From positions 124,001 through 188,000 of the forward strand of contig NZ_NFHT01000003.1 in NCBI RefSeq assembly GCF_002161445.1: a DNA stretch of 64,000 nt, given 5' to 3'. Origin of the DNA: Alistipes sp. An66. Its GTDB lineage: Bacteria; Bacteroidota; Bacteroidia; Bacteroidales; Rikenellaceae. The notes beneath the pieces are model-generated. The model did no database searches. It saw only the letters and a program-made list of their open reading frames with translations, and was not told the origin of the DNA. This document shows positions 20,725-27,825 of this stretch, in pieces. Numbering within the stretch: the stretch's first letter is position 1; the number at the start of each line of letters is the position of its first letter. A program made the position numbers and the translations under genes.

Positions 20725-20825
20725 AATAAAACAACAATGCCCGCGTCCTTCGGAGACTGGAAACCCGACCAATAATCCTGTTGCCAGAACTTCTGCGCCA
20801 TCGGGATGTGGGGGTTACCATACAT
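20718..20825 (-). CDS. Leader ORF of the pyrimidine operon (35 aa)
   Basis: ATG at 20825, TAA at 20718-20720, 35 codons, too short for ordinary gene calling. It begins MYGNPHIPMAQKFWQQ and ends GIVVLLG, rich in aromatic residues in the middle (three Tyr/Phe and two Trp within 12 residues). It starts about 25-30 bases after the predicted transcription start, and its stop codon is inside the terminator stem. The last codons (ATT GTT GTT TTA TTA) are U-rich in RNA. The position fits a leader peptide whose translation is coupled to RNA polymerase; the peptide itself need have no function. Confidence 0.65.
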   Translation of the reverse strand: MYGNPHIPMAQKFWQQDYWSGFQSPKDAGIVVLLG

Positions 20826-20854
20826 AGGACTCGGGAACTCTCTATTATTGTTTG

Positions 20855-20885
20855 CAAAGTTAGGGGTTTTTCACCACCCCTGCAA
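20855..20885 (-). promoter_or_regulatory. Promoter of the pyrimidine operon
   Basis: Minus strand: TTGC (20882-20885), 19 bases, TAACTTTG (20855-20862). The -7 element fits TAnnTTTG exactly and the spacing is the Bacteroidetes 19. No other promoter is needed for pyrC through pyrB. Confidence 0.75.
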
Positions 20886-21164
20886 CACTTTTTCCGATTT
20901 TTTTTCAACATTCCGTCAACGCTCCGCCGCGAATCCCATGCCCGGGCCGCCCGCCACCGGAGAGCCCGACCGGACACCGTCCTGAAAACCGTCTCCAAAC
21001 CCGCCTGCCGAACCCCTCCCCGCGAGGGCCGTCACCGGATTCGCCCCTCCCGGGAGGGCCTCCCTGAAACGCCCGACCGTCCCGCAAGGACCGCCGCCGG
21101 ACCCGACAGCCGTCATTCCGCCGCCGAAATCCGCTTCCCGGACAAAAATACCGACTCCTTGCGG
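20886..21164. other. Divergent intergenic region, no gene seen
   Basis: About 280 bases between the back-to-back pyrC and zupT promoters. No convincing reading frame, RNA or repeat is visible; it contains a short palindrome CCCTCCCGGGAGGG near 21046 and otherwise GC-rich sequence. Confidence 0.5.
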
Positions 21165-21195
21165 TTTGGAACTTCCGTTTTGTACACTATCTTTG
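21165..21195 (+). promoter_or_regulatory. Promoter of zupT
   Basis: TTTG (21165-21168), 19 bases, TATCTTTG (21188-21195): a perfect match to the Bacteroidetes housekeeping consensus, 28 bases ahead of the start codon. Confidence 0.8.
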
Positions 21196-21223
21196 CCCGC
21201 AGACAATCCCGATACCGATCCGC

Positions 21224-22027
21224 ATGGAAAAATACGACATCCTCGCACCCCTGCTGCTGACGCTCGGCGCCGGTCTCGCCACCGGAATCGGAAGCGCCAT
21301 CGCCTTCCTCGCCAAACGCACCAACAAACGCCTGCTCTCCTTCTCGCTCGGACTCTCGGGCGGCGTGATGATCTACGTCTCGTTCGTCGAGCTCTTCCAG
21401 CAGGCCAACCTCGCCCTCACGGCCGAATGGGGACCCCGCCTCGGCGGTTCGGTCACCGCGTTGAGCTTCTTCGCCGGAATCCTCCTGATCGGCGTCATCG
21501 ACCGTCTGGTCCCCTCGTTCGAGAACCCCCACGAAGCCCACCTCGTCGAGGAGATGGACCGCCGGCCCCGCAATCCGCGCCTGATGCGCATGGGCGTCCT
21601 CACGGCCCTGGCCATCGGCATCCACAACTTCCCCGAAGGCATCGCCACCTTCACCTCGGCCGTCGACAACATGACGCTCGGTGTCGCCATCGCCGTGGCC
21701 ATCGCCATCCACAACATCCCCGAAGGCATCGCCGTCTCGATCCCGATCTACTACGCCACGGGCAACCGCGCCAAAGCCTTCCGGCTCTCGCTCCTCTCGG
21801 GACTGGCCGAACCCGTCGGCGCCCTGCTGGCCTACCTCGTGCTGATGCCCTTCATGTCCGCGACGCTCATGGGATGCATCCTCGCCGGCGTGGCCGGAAT
21901 CATGGTCTTCATCTCCATCGACGAGCTCCTCCCCGCCGCCCGCGAGTACGGCGAGGCCCACACCTCGATCTACGGCGTAGTGGCCGGCATGGCCCTGATG
22001 GCCGTCAGCCTGCTCCTGCTCGGATAA
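21224..22027 (+). CDS. zupT: ZupT-type ZIP family metal transporter
   Basis: 267 residues, about eight membrane segments. ZIP transporters import zinc and other divalent metals across the inner membrane. The two metal-site motifs are [10 protein letters not shown] and [12 protein letters not shown], spaced as in E. coli ZupT. The loop between TM3 and TM4 holds a short charged segment with His residues ([13 protein letters not shown]). It has its own promoter and is followed after 24 bases by a cation antiporter gene, so the two may form a small metal-homeostasis operon. Substrate assignment is by family only. Confidence 0.9.
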   Translation: MEKYDILAPLLLTLGAGLATGIGSAIAFLAKRTNKRLLSFSLGLSGGVMIYVSFVELFQQANLALTAEWGPRLGGSVTALSFFAGILLIGVIDRLVPSFENPHEAHLVEEMDRRPRNPRLMRMGVLTALAIGIHNFPEGIATFTSAVDNMTLGVAIAVAIAIHNIPEGIAVSIPIYYATGNRAKAFRLSLLSGLAEPVGALLAYLVLMPFMSATLMGCILAGVAGIMVFISIDELLPAAREYGEAHTSIYGVVAGMALMAVSLLLLG

Positions 22028-22051
22028 ACCCGCAAAACGCCCCCTTTGAAA

Positions 22052-23023
22052 ATGGACATACTCCTTCTCCTGACCGGCCTGGCGCTGATCCTCGCCGGCG
22101 CAAACTTCCTCACCGACGGGTCCGCGGCCCTGGCCCAGCGCTTCCGCGTCCCGGAATTCATCATCGGGCTGACGATCGTCGCCGTCGGGACCTCCACGCC
22201 CGAACTGGTCGTCTCCCTCCTCTCGGCACTGGCCGGGAAGAGCGACGTGGCCATCGGAAACGTCGTCGGTTCGAACATCTTCAACGTCTTTCTGATCCTC
22301 GGCATCTGCGCCCTGATACGGCCGCTGCCCCTCACGGCCGGGAACATCCGCCGCGACATTCCGTTCGGTGCCGCCGCGTCGCTCCTCCTGCTGCTGCTCG
22401 CCACCGACAGCTGGTTCTGCACGGGCGCCCCCGACCGCATCGGACGCCTCGACCGCATCGTGATGCTGGCGCTCTACATCCTGCTGATGATCTACGCCAT
22501 CCGCTCGGCGGGGCGCACGGCGCCGGAACCCGCCGCAGTCTCCGGCGACAGCGCCGAAGCCGCCCGCAAACCGATGGCCGGATGGTTGATGGCCGTGATG
22601 ATCGTCGGCGGACTCGCCGGACTGATCTTCGGCGGCGAGCTGTTCCTCGACAACGCCACGGCCCTCGCCCGGAGGATGGGAATCAGCGAATCGGTGATCG
22701 CCATCACGCTCGTGGCCGGAGGGACATCGCTTCCCGAACTGGCCTCGTCGCTCGTCTCGCTGCTCAAAGGCAAGAGCGACATGGCCCTCGGGAACGTCAT
22801 CGGGTCGAACATCGCCAACATCCTGCTGATCCTCGGCATGAGCGCCACGATCCATCCGCTGACCATGGGCGGAATCACGGCGGTCGATCTGCTGGTCGTG
22901 CTGTTGAGTTCGGTGCTGCTCTTCCTGACGGCCTTCACCTTCCGGCGCCGGGCCGTCGACCGCTGGGAGGGAGTGTTGTTCCTGGCGATCTATGCCGCCT
23001 ATATCGGATACCTCATCCGATAG
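22052..23023 (+). CDS. Calcium/sodium antiporter, CaCA family (YrbG-like)
   Basis: 323 residues from the ATG at 22052 (a TTG at 22046 is an alternative). Two inverted homologous halves of five membrane segments each carry the alpha-repeats TIVAVGTSTPELVVSL with GNVVGSNIFNV and TLVAGGTSLPELASSL with GNVIGSNIANIL. These are the ion-binding signatures of the family. A hydrophilic linker lies around residues 165-185. It probably exchanges Ca2+ for Na+ or H+ at the inner membrane. Its stop overlaps the convergent mutY stop by 11 bases. Confidence 0.9.
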   Translation: MDILLLLTGLALILAGANFLTDGSAALAQRFRVPEFIIGLTIVAVGTSTPELVVSLLSALAGKSDVAIGNVVGSNIFNVFLILGICALIRPLPLTAGNIRRDIPFGAAASLLLLLLATDSWFCTGAPDRIGRLDRIVMLALYILLMIYAIRSAGRTAPEPAAVSGDSAEAARKPMAGWLMAVMIVGGLAGLIFGGELFLDNATALARRMGISESVIAITLVAGGTSLPELASSLVSLLKGKSDMALGNVIGSNIANILLILGMSATIHPLTMGGITAVDLLVVLLSSVLLFLTAFTFRRRAVDRWEGVLFLAIYAAYIGYLIR

Positions 23024-24065
23024 GGCCCGACATGAGATAGCGTTCGAGCAGCCGCGGCACGGCGTAGTCGCCGAGCTCCGAGCTCCGGACGGCGATTGCG
23101 GCGGCGGCCGGGGTCAGCGTCGGAGTGTCGATCCGATAGACGCAGGCGTGGAGACACTGGTGCGAGAGTCGGTGGACGGGAAGCGGCGTGCTCCGCAGCA
23201 GGTGCCACGGGGCATCGCCCAGCAGTTCGGCAACGAGCGGAGCTCCGGCTACCTCCGCAAAATCGGCCGCCGAGGCGGTCTCCACCAGCGGGAATTCGTA
23301 GAGCCCCTGCCAGATGTCGCCTCCTTCGCGGCGGCGGAGCAGCGTCCGGTCGCCGGAGGTGATGTGCAGGTAATGGAACCAGCGGTCGCGTACGCGGGTC
23401 CGGCCCTGTTTGACCGGGCGCTCGGCGACCGTGCCGGACGCCAGGGCCAGGCAGCGCTCCGAAAGCGGGCATGCCTCGCAACGGGGCGAAACGGGCGTAC
23501 ATTGGATCGCCCCGAAGTCCATGATCGCCTGATTATGGAGCCCCGGACGGGCGGGATCCAACTCCCGGAGGGCCAGTTCGGCAAAGGCGCGCCGTCCGGG
23601 TGTGGAGTCGATCGGCAGGTCGAGGTCGAAAAGACGCGACAGGACCCGGTAGACGTTGCCGTCGACGACGGCGCACGGCGTGTCGTAGGCGATCGAGCAG
23701 ATCGCAGCCGCGGTATAGTCGCCCACGCCGCGCAGCGAACGCACGTCGTCCAGCGTGCGGGGAAACGCCCCGCCGAAGCGGGCAACGACCTCGCGGGCCG
23801 CGGCAAGCAGGTTCCGGGCACGGCTGTAATAGCCGAGCCCCTGCCAGAGTTTCAGCACCTCGTCCTCAGAGGCCGCAGCCAGCGAGGCGACATCGGGGTA
23901 ACGACTCATGAAACGTTCGTAGTAGGCCAGTCCCTGCGCCACGCGGGTCTGTTGGAGGATTACCTCCGAGAGCCAGATGCGGTAGGGATCGCGCGTGCGG
24001 CGCCACGGCAGATCGCGCCCTTCGCGCGCGTACCACTCGATCAGAATATCGGATATGCGCGTCAT
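23013..24065 (-). CDS. mutY: MutY, A/G-specific adenine glycosylase
   Basis: 350 residues. It removes adenine mispaired with 8-oxoguanine. It has the N-terminal HhH-GPD domain with the catalytic Glu in WLSEVILQQTRV, the helix-hairpin-helix LRGVGDYTAAAI, the Asp in AVVDGNVYRVLSR and the [4Fe-4S] ligands C-x6-C-x2-C-x5-C (CTPVSPRCEACPLSERC). A NUDIX-like C-terminal domain recognises 8-oxoG. The frame is open well upstream, but the ATG at 24065 is where homology starts. Divergent from the small acetyltransferase gene. Confidence 0.95.
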   Translation of the reverse strand: MTRISDILIEWYAREGRDLPWRRTRDPYRIWLSEVILQQTRVAQGLAYYERFMSRYPDVASLAAASEDEVLKLWQGLGYYSRARNLLAAAREVVARFGGAFPRTLDDVRSLRGVGDYTAAAICSIAYDTPCAVVDGNVYRVLSRLFDLDLPIDSTPGRRAFAELALRELDPARPGLHNQAIMDFGAIQCTPVSPRCEACPLSERCLALASGTVAERPVKQGRTRVRDRWFHYLHITSGDRTLLRRREGGDIWQGLYEFPLVETASAADFAEVAGAPLVAELLGDAPWHLLRSTPLPVHRLSHQCLHACVYRIDTPTLTPAAAAIAVRSSELGDYAVPRLLERYLMSGPIG

Positions 24066-24134
24066 ACAGGTGACAAAAATACGGCTTCGGAATCGAATTT
24101 GATACGTTCCGCAGCGATTCAAAAACAAAAAAAG

Positions 24135-24440
24135 ATGGAAAAACGGTTTCAACTCATCCACCATGCGGCACGGAACCGCTATGAGTTCCACCTCAACGGA
24201 GGGATTGCCTACGTCGAATACGAACCCGCCGGGGAGGGTATTTATCGGCTGACCCACACGATCGTGCCGTCCGCGTTCGAGGGACAGGGAATCGGCCGCG
24301 AGCTGGTCGAATCGACGCTCGAAGCCCTCCGCGAACGGGACGTACGGATTATTCCGGAGTGTTCGTTCATCGTCCGCTACATCCAGCGCCACCCCGAGTG
24401 GGAGTCACTGCTGGCAGAAGGATATCGGATCGAAGCGTAG
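24135..24440 (+). CDS. Small GNAT-like N-acetyltransferase (YjdJ/COG2388 type)
   Basis: 101 residues. Short acetyltransferase fold with the CoA-binding segment VPSAFEGQGIGRELVESTLEALRE (quoted in part as FEGQGIGRELVES) and the end YIQRHPEW, which matches the compact COG2388 family. Real function and substrate of that family are mostly unknown. The ATG at 24135 follows an A-rich stretch typical of Bacteroidetes start regions; the open frame further upstream is antisense to mutY and rejected. Confidence 0.85.
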   Translation: MEKRFQLIHHAARNRYEFHLNGGIAYVEYEPAGEGIYRLTHTIVPSAFEGQGIGRELVESTLEALRERDVRIIPECSFIVRYIQRHPEWESLLAEGYRIEA

Positions 24441-24520
24441 CGAAGGGTCGGAAGCCGCATCCGCACCCACCAAGGGGGGGGGCGTACAGAGGCTGCTATT
24501 GCAACGAACCATCCTGAAAC

Positions 24521-24558
24521 AAAAAGTCCGATAACTGTATTTCAAGTTATCGGATTTT
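24521..24558. terminator. Bidirectional terminator
   Basis: Perfect 10-pair stem TCCGATAACT / AGTTATCGGA with an 8-base loop. It has AAAAAG on the left and TTTTCG on the right, so it can stop both the acetyltransferase transcript and the convergent lipoprotein transcript. Confidence 0.8.
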
Positions 24559-24577
24559 CGCAGTTCAAAGTCCGGGA

Positions 24578-25069
24578 TCAGTCTCTCGTCAAGGGGATAT
24601 CCTGCCTGTCGGACGGTTCGTCGGTTTGATAGAGTCTGCTGACCTTCGCGCCGTAACCCTTCACCGTTACGGTATAACGAGTCCACAAGCCGAACAGAAT
24701 CCGGTTGCGCTTGGTTTCATACTGCGGATTGATAATCATATCATAGTCCGATCCTTTCAATGCTTTGGCCATGGCCATGGAGCGAATGCGCTTGCCCCGC
24801 AGCCCAAAAATGGATTTGCTGTTGTTGGTGCTCAACACCTCGGCATATTCACGTCCGCCGCTTACCTTTACACCGAGCAGGTATCCGACATGAACCGTGC
24901 CCTCAATCTTGTCGGAGGTGTTGAAATCGAGGTCGGCCCGGATCTCATTGGGATGCACTTCCGTATAGGCAAACGGCGCGGAGGCGCTGGTTCTGCTCAA
25001 CGTCGAGCAACTTGAAAACAAAAACAGGGAAACAAAGGCAATTGCCCCACTGAAAACAATACGTTTCAT
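24578..25069 (-). CDS. Hypothetical lipoprotein
   Basis: 163 residues from the ATG at 25069; an in-frame ATG at 25093 would add 8 residues. A lipoprotein signal is clear: MKRIVFSGAIAFVSLFLFSSC, with Cys21 as the lipidated residue. The mature part contains EIRADLDFNTSDKIEGTVHVGYLLG and later NPQYETKRNRILFGLWTRYTVTVKGYG, which looks like a small beta-rich envelope domain found in Bacteroidetes lipoproteins. I do not recognise a named family with certainty. GC content is lower than that of the neighbours. Confidence 0.75.
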   Translation of the reverse strand: MKRIVFSGAIAFVSLFLFSSCSTLSRTSASAPFAYTEVHPNEIRADLDFNTSDKIEGTVHVGYLLGVKVSGGREYAEVLSTNNSKSIFGLRGKRIRSMAMAKALKGSDYDMIINPQYETKRNRILFGLWTRYTVTVKGYGAKVSRLYQTDEPSDRQDIPLTRD

Positions 25070-25139
25070 TCTTTTTACAATAAGGTTTTTCATTTATTAT
25101 CGGTCCGTTACAATTCTTGTTTTTTCGGGATCCGGACAA

Positions 25140-25368
25140 TAAAAAACGCGGACCTTTAACCTTATTTGTTTCTGAGGTATCGCCAAACACCCTACTCCCA
25201 AACAAGTAAAAGCCCACGTTGAAAAACAACGTGAGCATCAACTTTTACTCTTGGGAGTTTCTTTGATTTGGCGATTTTCAGAAACAAGAATACAAGTTAA
25301 CGCTTTTTATGTCTCAATATGTCCCTTTAATCAGGCTATTTCCCCATAGGCACTCGTGTTGTTGGTTT
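25140..25368 (-). ncRNA. Long-hairpin RNA, 6S-like (Bacteroidales-1-like) candidate
   Basis: A transcript from the promoter at 25375-25405 would fold into one long interrupted hairpin. Nested complementary blocks read on the minus strand are TTGTTTCTGA / TCAGAAACAA, ATCGCCAAA / TTTGGCGAT, ACTCCCAA / TTGGGAGT, AGTAAAAG / CTTTTACT and CACGTTG / CAACGTG around an A/T loop. The 3' side runs into CGCGTTTTTTATTG. No reading frame uses it. A promoter-bearing, rod-like RNA of about 220 bases with internal bulges fits 6S RNA or the Bacteroidales-1 motif. The family name is inference; the hairpin is seen directly. Confidence 0.6.
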
Positions 25369-25374
25369 GTCTCA

Positions 25375-25405
25375 CAAAAATAGCGAAAGTAGTTTACTTT
25401 TCAAG
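25375..25405 (-). promoter_or_regulatory. Promoter of the long-hairpin RNA
   Basis: Minus strand CTTG (25402-25405), 19 bases, TATTTTTG (25375-25382), matching TAnnTTTG with the standard spacing. Confidence 0.65.
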
Positions 25406-25484
25406 GGGGACAGACAATCTATTTGAAAAATTCACGGAATTCAACAATAAATATCCCTGTTCCGGCAATTTTCCCGCCGGAAAA

Positions 25485-25516
25485 TTTGGTTTATAAAATA
25501 AACTGGTTTATATTTG
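25485..25516 (+). promoter_or_regulatory. Promoter of the 2TM / membrane protein / winged-helix operon
   Basis: TTTG (25485-25488), 20 bases, TATATTTG (25509-25516), about 64 bases before the first start codon. Confidence 0.6.
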
Positions 25517-25579
25517 CAACACAAGACAGATCCGAGGTCCGGAACCGAGATCGCCCGACACACCAAAAGCAGAAAAAAA

Positions 25580-25858
25580 ATGGAAGCCACCGACCGCATG
25601 AAAGCCGACCGAAAAGGGATCCGCGCCGCCGACACCGCCGAAGCAGACACCAAACGCCGGCGGTCCACCCGCCAATTTGCCCGACAGGTCATCATCTGGG
25701 CCGTGACATGTGCCTTCCTGGCCGTCGTGAACCGGCTCACCTCGCCCCACTACTGGTGGGTACTGTGGGTCATCGGCGGATGGGGACTGCAACTCCTCCT
25801 CGCGTTCGCCTTCTACCTCTTCGACCACGAAGATGAGGAGACTCCGCAACATCAGTGA
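25580..25858 (+). CDS. 2TM-domain protein
   Basis: 92 residues from the ATG at 25580 after an A8 run; an earlier in-frame ATG (25514) lies inside the -7 promoter element and is rejected. The N-terminal 35 residues are strongly basic. Two hydrophobic helices follow (VIIWAVTCAFLAVVNRL and YWWVLWVIGGWGLQLLLAFAFYLF), with an acidic end (DHEDEE). This is the 2TM pattern common in Bacteroidetes regulators and accessory membrane proteins. The next gene starts 51 bases later. Function unknown. Confidence 0.75.
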   Translation: MEATDRMKADRKGIRAADTAEADTKRRRSTRQFARQVIIWAVTCAFLAVVNRLTSPHYWWVLWVIGGWGLQLLLAFAFYLFDHEDEETPQHQ

Positions 25859-25909
25859 ACAACACCGCCTCCCCGAAACCGGAAAATACAAACCCTAAAA
25901 CACATTGCC

Positions 25910-26569
25910 ATGGAAGAGCGAAAACTCGACGCGCAGGAGAGCATCGAACTCATCACGCGCATGATCCGAAACACCCGCCAACGGCTCGAACGCCACTCCG
26001 GACGCCCGTTCCTCATCTGGGGATACACCACCGTGGCCGTCTCGCTGCTCAACTACTCGCTCAACATCGCCGGGGCCGATCCGGCGTGGAGCCTCTCGTG
26101 GTTCCTCATCCCCGTGCTGGGCATCCTCCTCATGCGGCTCTTCCCCGAAAAGAAGAGCTCCGAACCCCGCACCGAAATCGACCGCATCGTCAACTCGCTG
26201 TGGATCGTCTGCTCGCTGGCGCTCGTCCCGATCTTCATCCTCTGCCTGTTCCACGGATGGAACTACCGCCCGAGTCTCTTTGCGCTGATCACCCTCGTGA
26301 TGTCGATCGGAACCGCCGCAACCGGGCTGATCGTCCGCTCGAAAGTCTACACCGCAGCCGGACTTCTCGGCATGGCCGGAACGACGGCCATCGCCCTCTG
26401 GGACTTCTACCTGAAACAACTGCCCGACCCGCAGCAGATCGACTGCCGCATGCTCAACAACGAAATTCTGATCTTTGCGGCCATCTTCGTCGTGATGATG
26501 GTCATCCCCGGACACATCATCAACCACCGGAGTCGTCACCAAAAACAGGAGCCATGTTCAAGGAGCTGA
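25910..26569 (+). CDS. Hypothetical multi-pass membrane protein
   Basis: 219 residues with about five or six hydrophobic segments (LIWGYTTVAVSLLNYSL, FLIPVLGILLMRLF, LWIVCSLALVPIFILCLF, LFALITLVMSIGTAATGL and a C-terminal ILIFAAIFVVMMVIPG). The N-terminus is charged and helical (QESIELITRMIRNTRQRLERHSGRPFL in part). No catalytic motif is seen. It overlaps the following winged-helix gene by 16 bases, a pairing often seen for membrane proteins that share a small DNA-binding regulator. Function not known. Confidence 0.75.
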   Translation: MEERKLDAQESIELITRMIRNTRQRLERHSGRPFLIWGYTTVAVSLLNYSLNIAGADPAWSLSWFLIPVLGILLMRLFPEKKSSEPRTEIDRIVNSLWIVCSLALVPIFILCLFHGWNYRPSLFALITLVMSIGTAATGLIVRSKVYTAAGLLGMAGTTAIALWDFYLKQLPDPQQIDCRMLNNEILIFAAIFVVMMVIPGHIINHRSRHQKQEPCSRS

Positions 26570-26838
26570 ATCCCCTGCTGCACTCGGAACTGCGGCTGGC
26601 CGTCATGTCGGTCCTCATCGGGGTCGAGAGCGCCGATTTCGTCTTCCTCCGCCAGCAGACCGGAGCCACGGCCGGGAATCTCTCCGTGCAGCTGGACAAA
26701 CTCGCCAAAGCCGGCTATATCGACATCGAAAAGACCTTCCGCGGCCGGATGCCCTGCACCCTCTGCCGCATCACCGACGCCGGACGCGACGCCTTCGCGG
26801 AGTATGTCGAGGCGCTGCAAAGCTACATCAAACGATAG
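26554..26838 (+). CDS. Winged-helix DNA-binding protein (MarR/ArsR-like, PF13601 type)
   Basis: 94 residues. A compact winged helix: helix-turn-helix in VFLRQQTGATAGNLSVQLDKLAKAGYI, followed by the wing VEKTFRGRMPCTLCRITDAG (seen as IEKTFRGRMPCTLCRIT) and a C-terminal dimer helix. This type of small regulator (transcriptional regulator with the ELNPLLHSELRL start) is widespread in Bacteroidetes. The start at 26554 overlaps the membrane protein gene; likely autoregulator of this three-gene operon. Confidence 0.85.
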   Translation: MFKELNPLLHSELRLAVMSVLIGVESADFVFLRQQTGATAGNLSVQLDKLAKAGYIDIEKTFRGRMPCTLCRITDAGRDAFAEYVEALQSYIKR

Positions 26839-26880
26839 GCTCCCGGACCGGGAGCCCGCCGTTTCAAGCGCACGGAGGCG

Positions 26881-27822
26881 TCAGAGCGTACAGAAGAAGG
26901 TTACCAGAAACGGCACGCTGAAATCCATGACGCAGCCGTGGAAGATCGACACCACGGCGTAGGGACGTCCCGCCGCCCGCGTAATGACCGGAAGCGTCGT
27001 GTCGAAGGTCGTCGCTCCGCCGATCGAAACCGCCGCCAGCGGCCCGAACCACCGTGCGACCAGCGGTGCCGCCAGCAGCGTGAAGAGTTCCCGCAGGATG
27101 TTGCACAGCAAGGCCACCGTCGCCAGTTCGGCGCCCCGCAGATCGGCAATGAAGATGCTCGACAGCGAATAGTAGCCGAAACCCGCCCCCACGGCCAGCG
27201 AATCGACCGCCGAGGTCACCGCGGAGTCCGCACCGAAAAACGGCGCCGCCAGCGCCGCGCCGCCGAGCGTCCCTACGGCCGTCGCCACGGGAAGCAGCGC
27301 CAGACGCCGGTCGAGCCGCCGGACGCGCCCGGCCAGCGTGCGGTCGTTGCCCAGCGTCACGCCCACGCAGAACATCAGCGCATACAGCACCCAGGTCGAA
27401 AGGGACGATCCCTGCATGTCGGGTTCCGTCCAAAGCCCCGCAAGGCATCCCACAGCGAAGAAGGCGACGATCACCAGACTCCCCTTCAAGGTCTGCCACA
27501 GGGAGGACGCAGCCTGCGGGGTTTCGTCATCCGCCGGTCCGGAGGCCGGGACGGAGAGGCCCCGGCGGCGGATCCAGAGCCACAGCCCCCAGGAAGTCAG
27601 GATGCTCCCCGCAACGGAAAAGGCGAAAAGCCCCAGTGCCGTCACGCCGAGCGTCGCCAGACCGCCCGCCACCGCCGGATCCGAGCCCACCTCGACGCCC
27701 AGCAGAAACAGCAGCGTCCAGATGATCCCCGTGATCAGCGGCTGGACAAAAGCGAGACGCCGGCCAAGCAGCAGGCGTCCCGTCAAAATACCGCCCAGAA
27801 TGACGGCAAAGATAATCAGCAT
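26881..27822 (-). CDS. lysO: LysO-family (DUF340/YbjE) transporter, putative lysine exporter
   Basis: 313 residues. Eight or so membrane segments, with the N-terminal half (LLIGRRLAF... GIIWTLLFLLGVEVG) and the C-terminal half (DSLAVGAGFGYYSLSSIFIADLRGAELATVALLCNILRE, given in pieces) that define the LysO family. In E. coli LysO exports lysine and its toxic analogue. A hydrophilic loop is at residues 87-105. It lies 3 bases after the AsmA-like gene on the same strand, an unusual partnership. Substrate is assigned by family only. Confidence 0.88.
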   Translation of the reverse strand: MLIIFAVILGGILTGRLLLGRRLAFVQPLITGIIWTLLFLLGVEVGSDPAVAGGLATLGVTALGLFAFSVAGSILTSWGLWLWIRRRGLSVPASGPADDETPQAASSLWQTLKGSLVIVAFFAVGCLAGLWTEPDMQGSSLSTWVLYALMFCVGVTLGNDRTLAGRVRRLDRRLALLPVATAVGTLGGAALAAPFFGADSAVTSAVDSLAVGAGFGYYSLSSIFIADLRGAELATVALLCNILRELFTLLAAPLVARWFGPLAAVSIGGATTFDTTLPVITRAAGRPYAVVSIFHGCVMDFSVPFLVTFFCTL

Positions 27823-27825
27823 CGG

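Noticed and set aside
21113..22855. Minus-strand frame of about 580 codons opposite zupT and the CaCA antiporter
   Set aside because: Asp/Gly/His-rich composition typical of antisense to membrane protein genes; it runs across two real genes.
24471..24483. Run of nine G as a phase-variation tract
   Set aside because: It lies in an intergenic spacer after the acetyltransferase stop and before a bidirectional terminator, not in a gene or promoter.
25168..25292. Inverted repeat taken as a MITE or IS end
   Set aside because: There is no target-site duplication or transposase, and a consensus promoter lies at one end; a structural RNA explains it better, though copy number in the genome was not checked.
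26864..27499. Minus-strand frame of 211 codons overlapping lysO in another frame
   Set aside because: Gly/Arg-rich shadow without motifs; the LysO frame has clear membrane segments.
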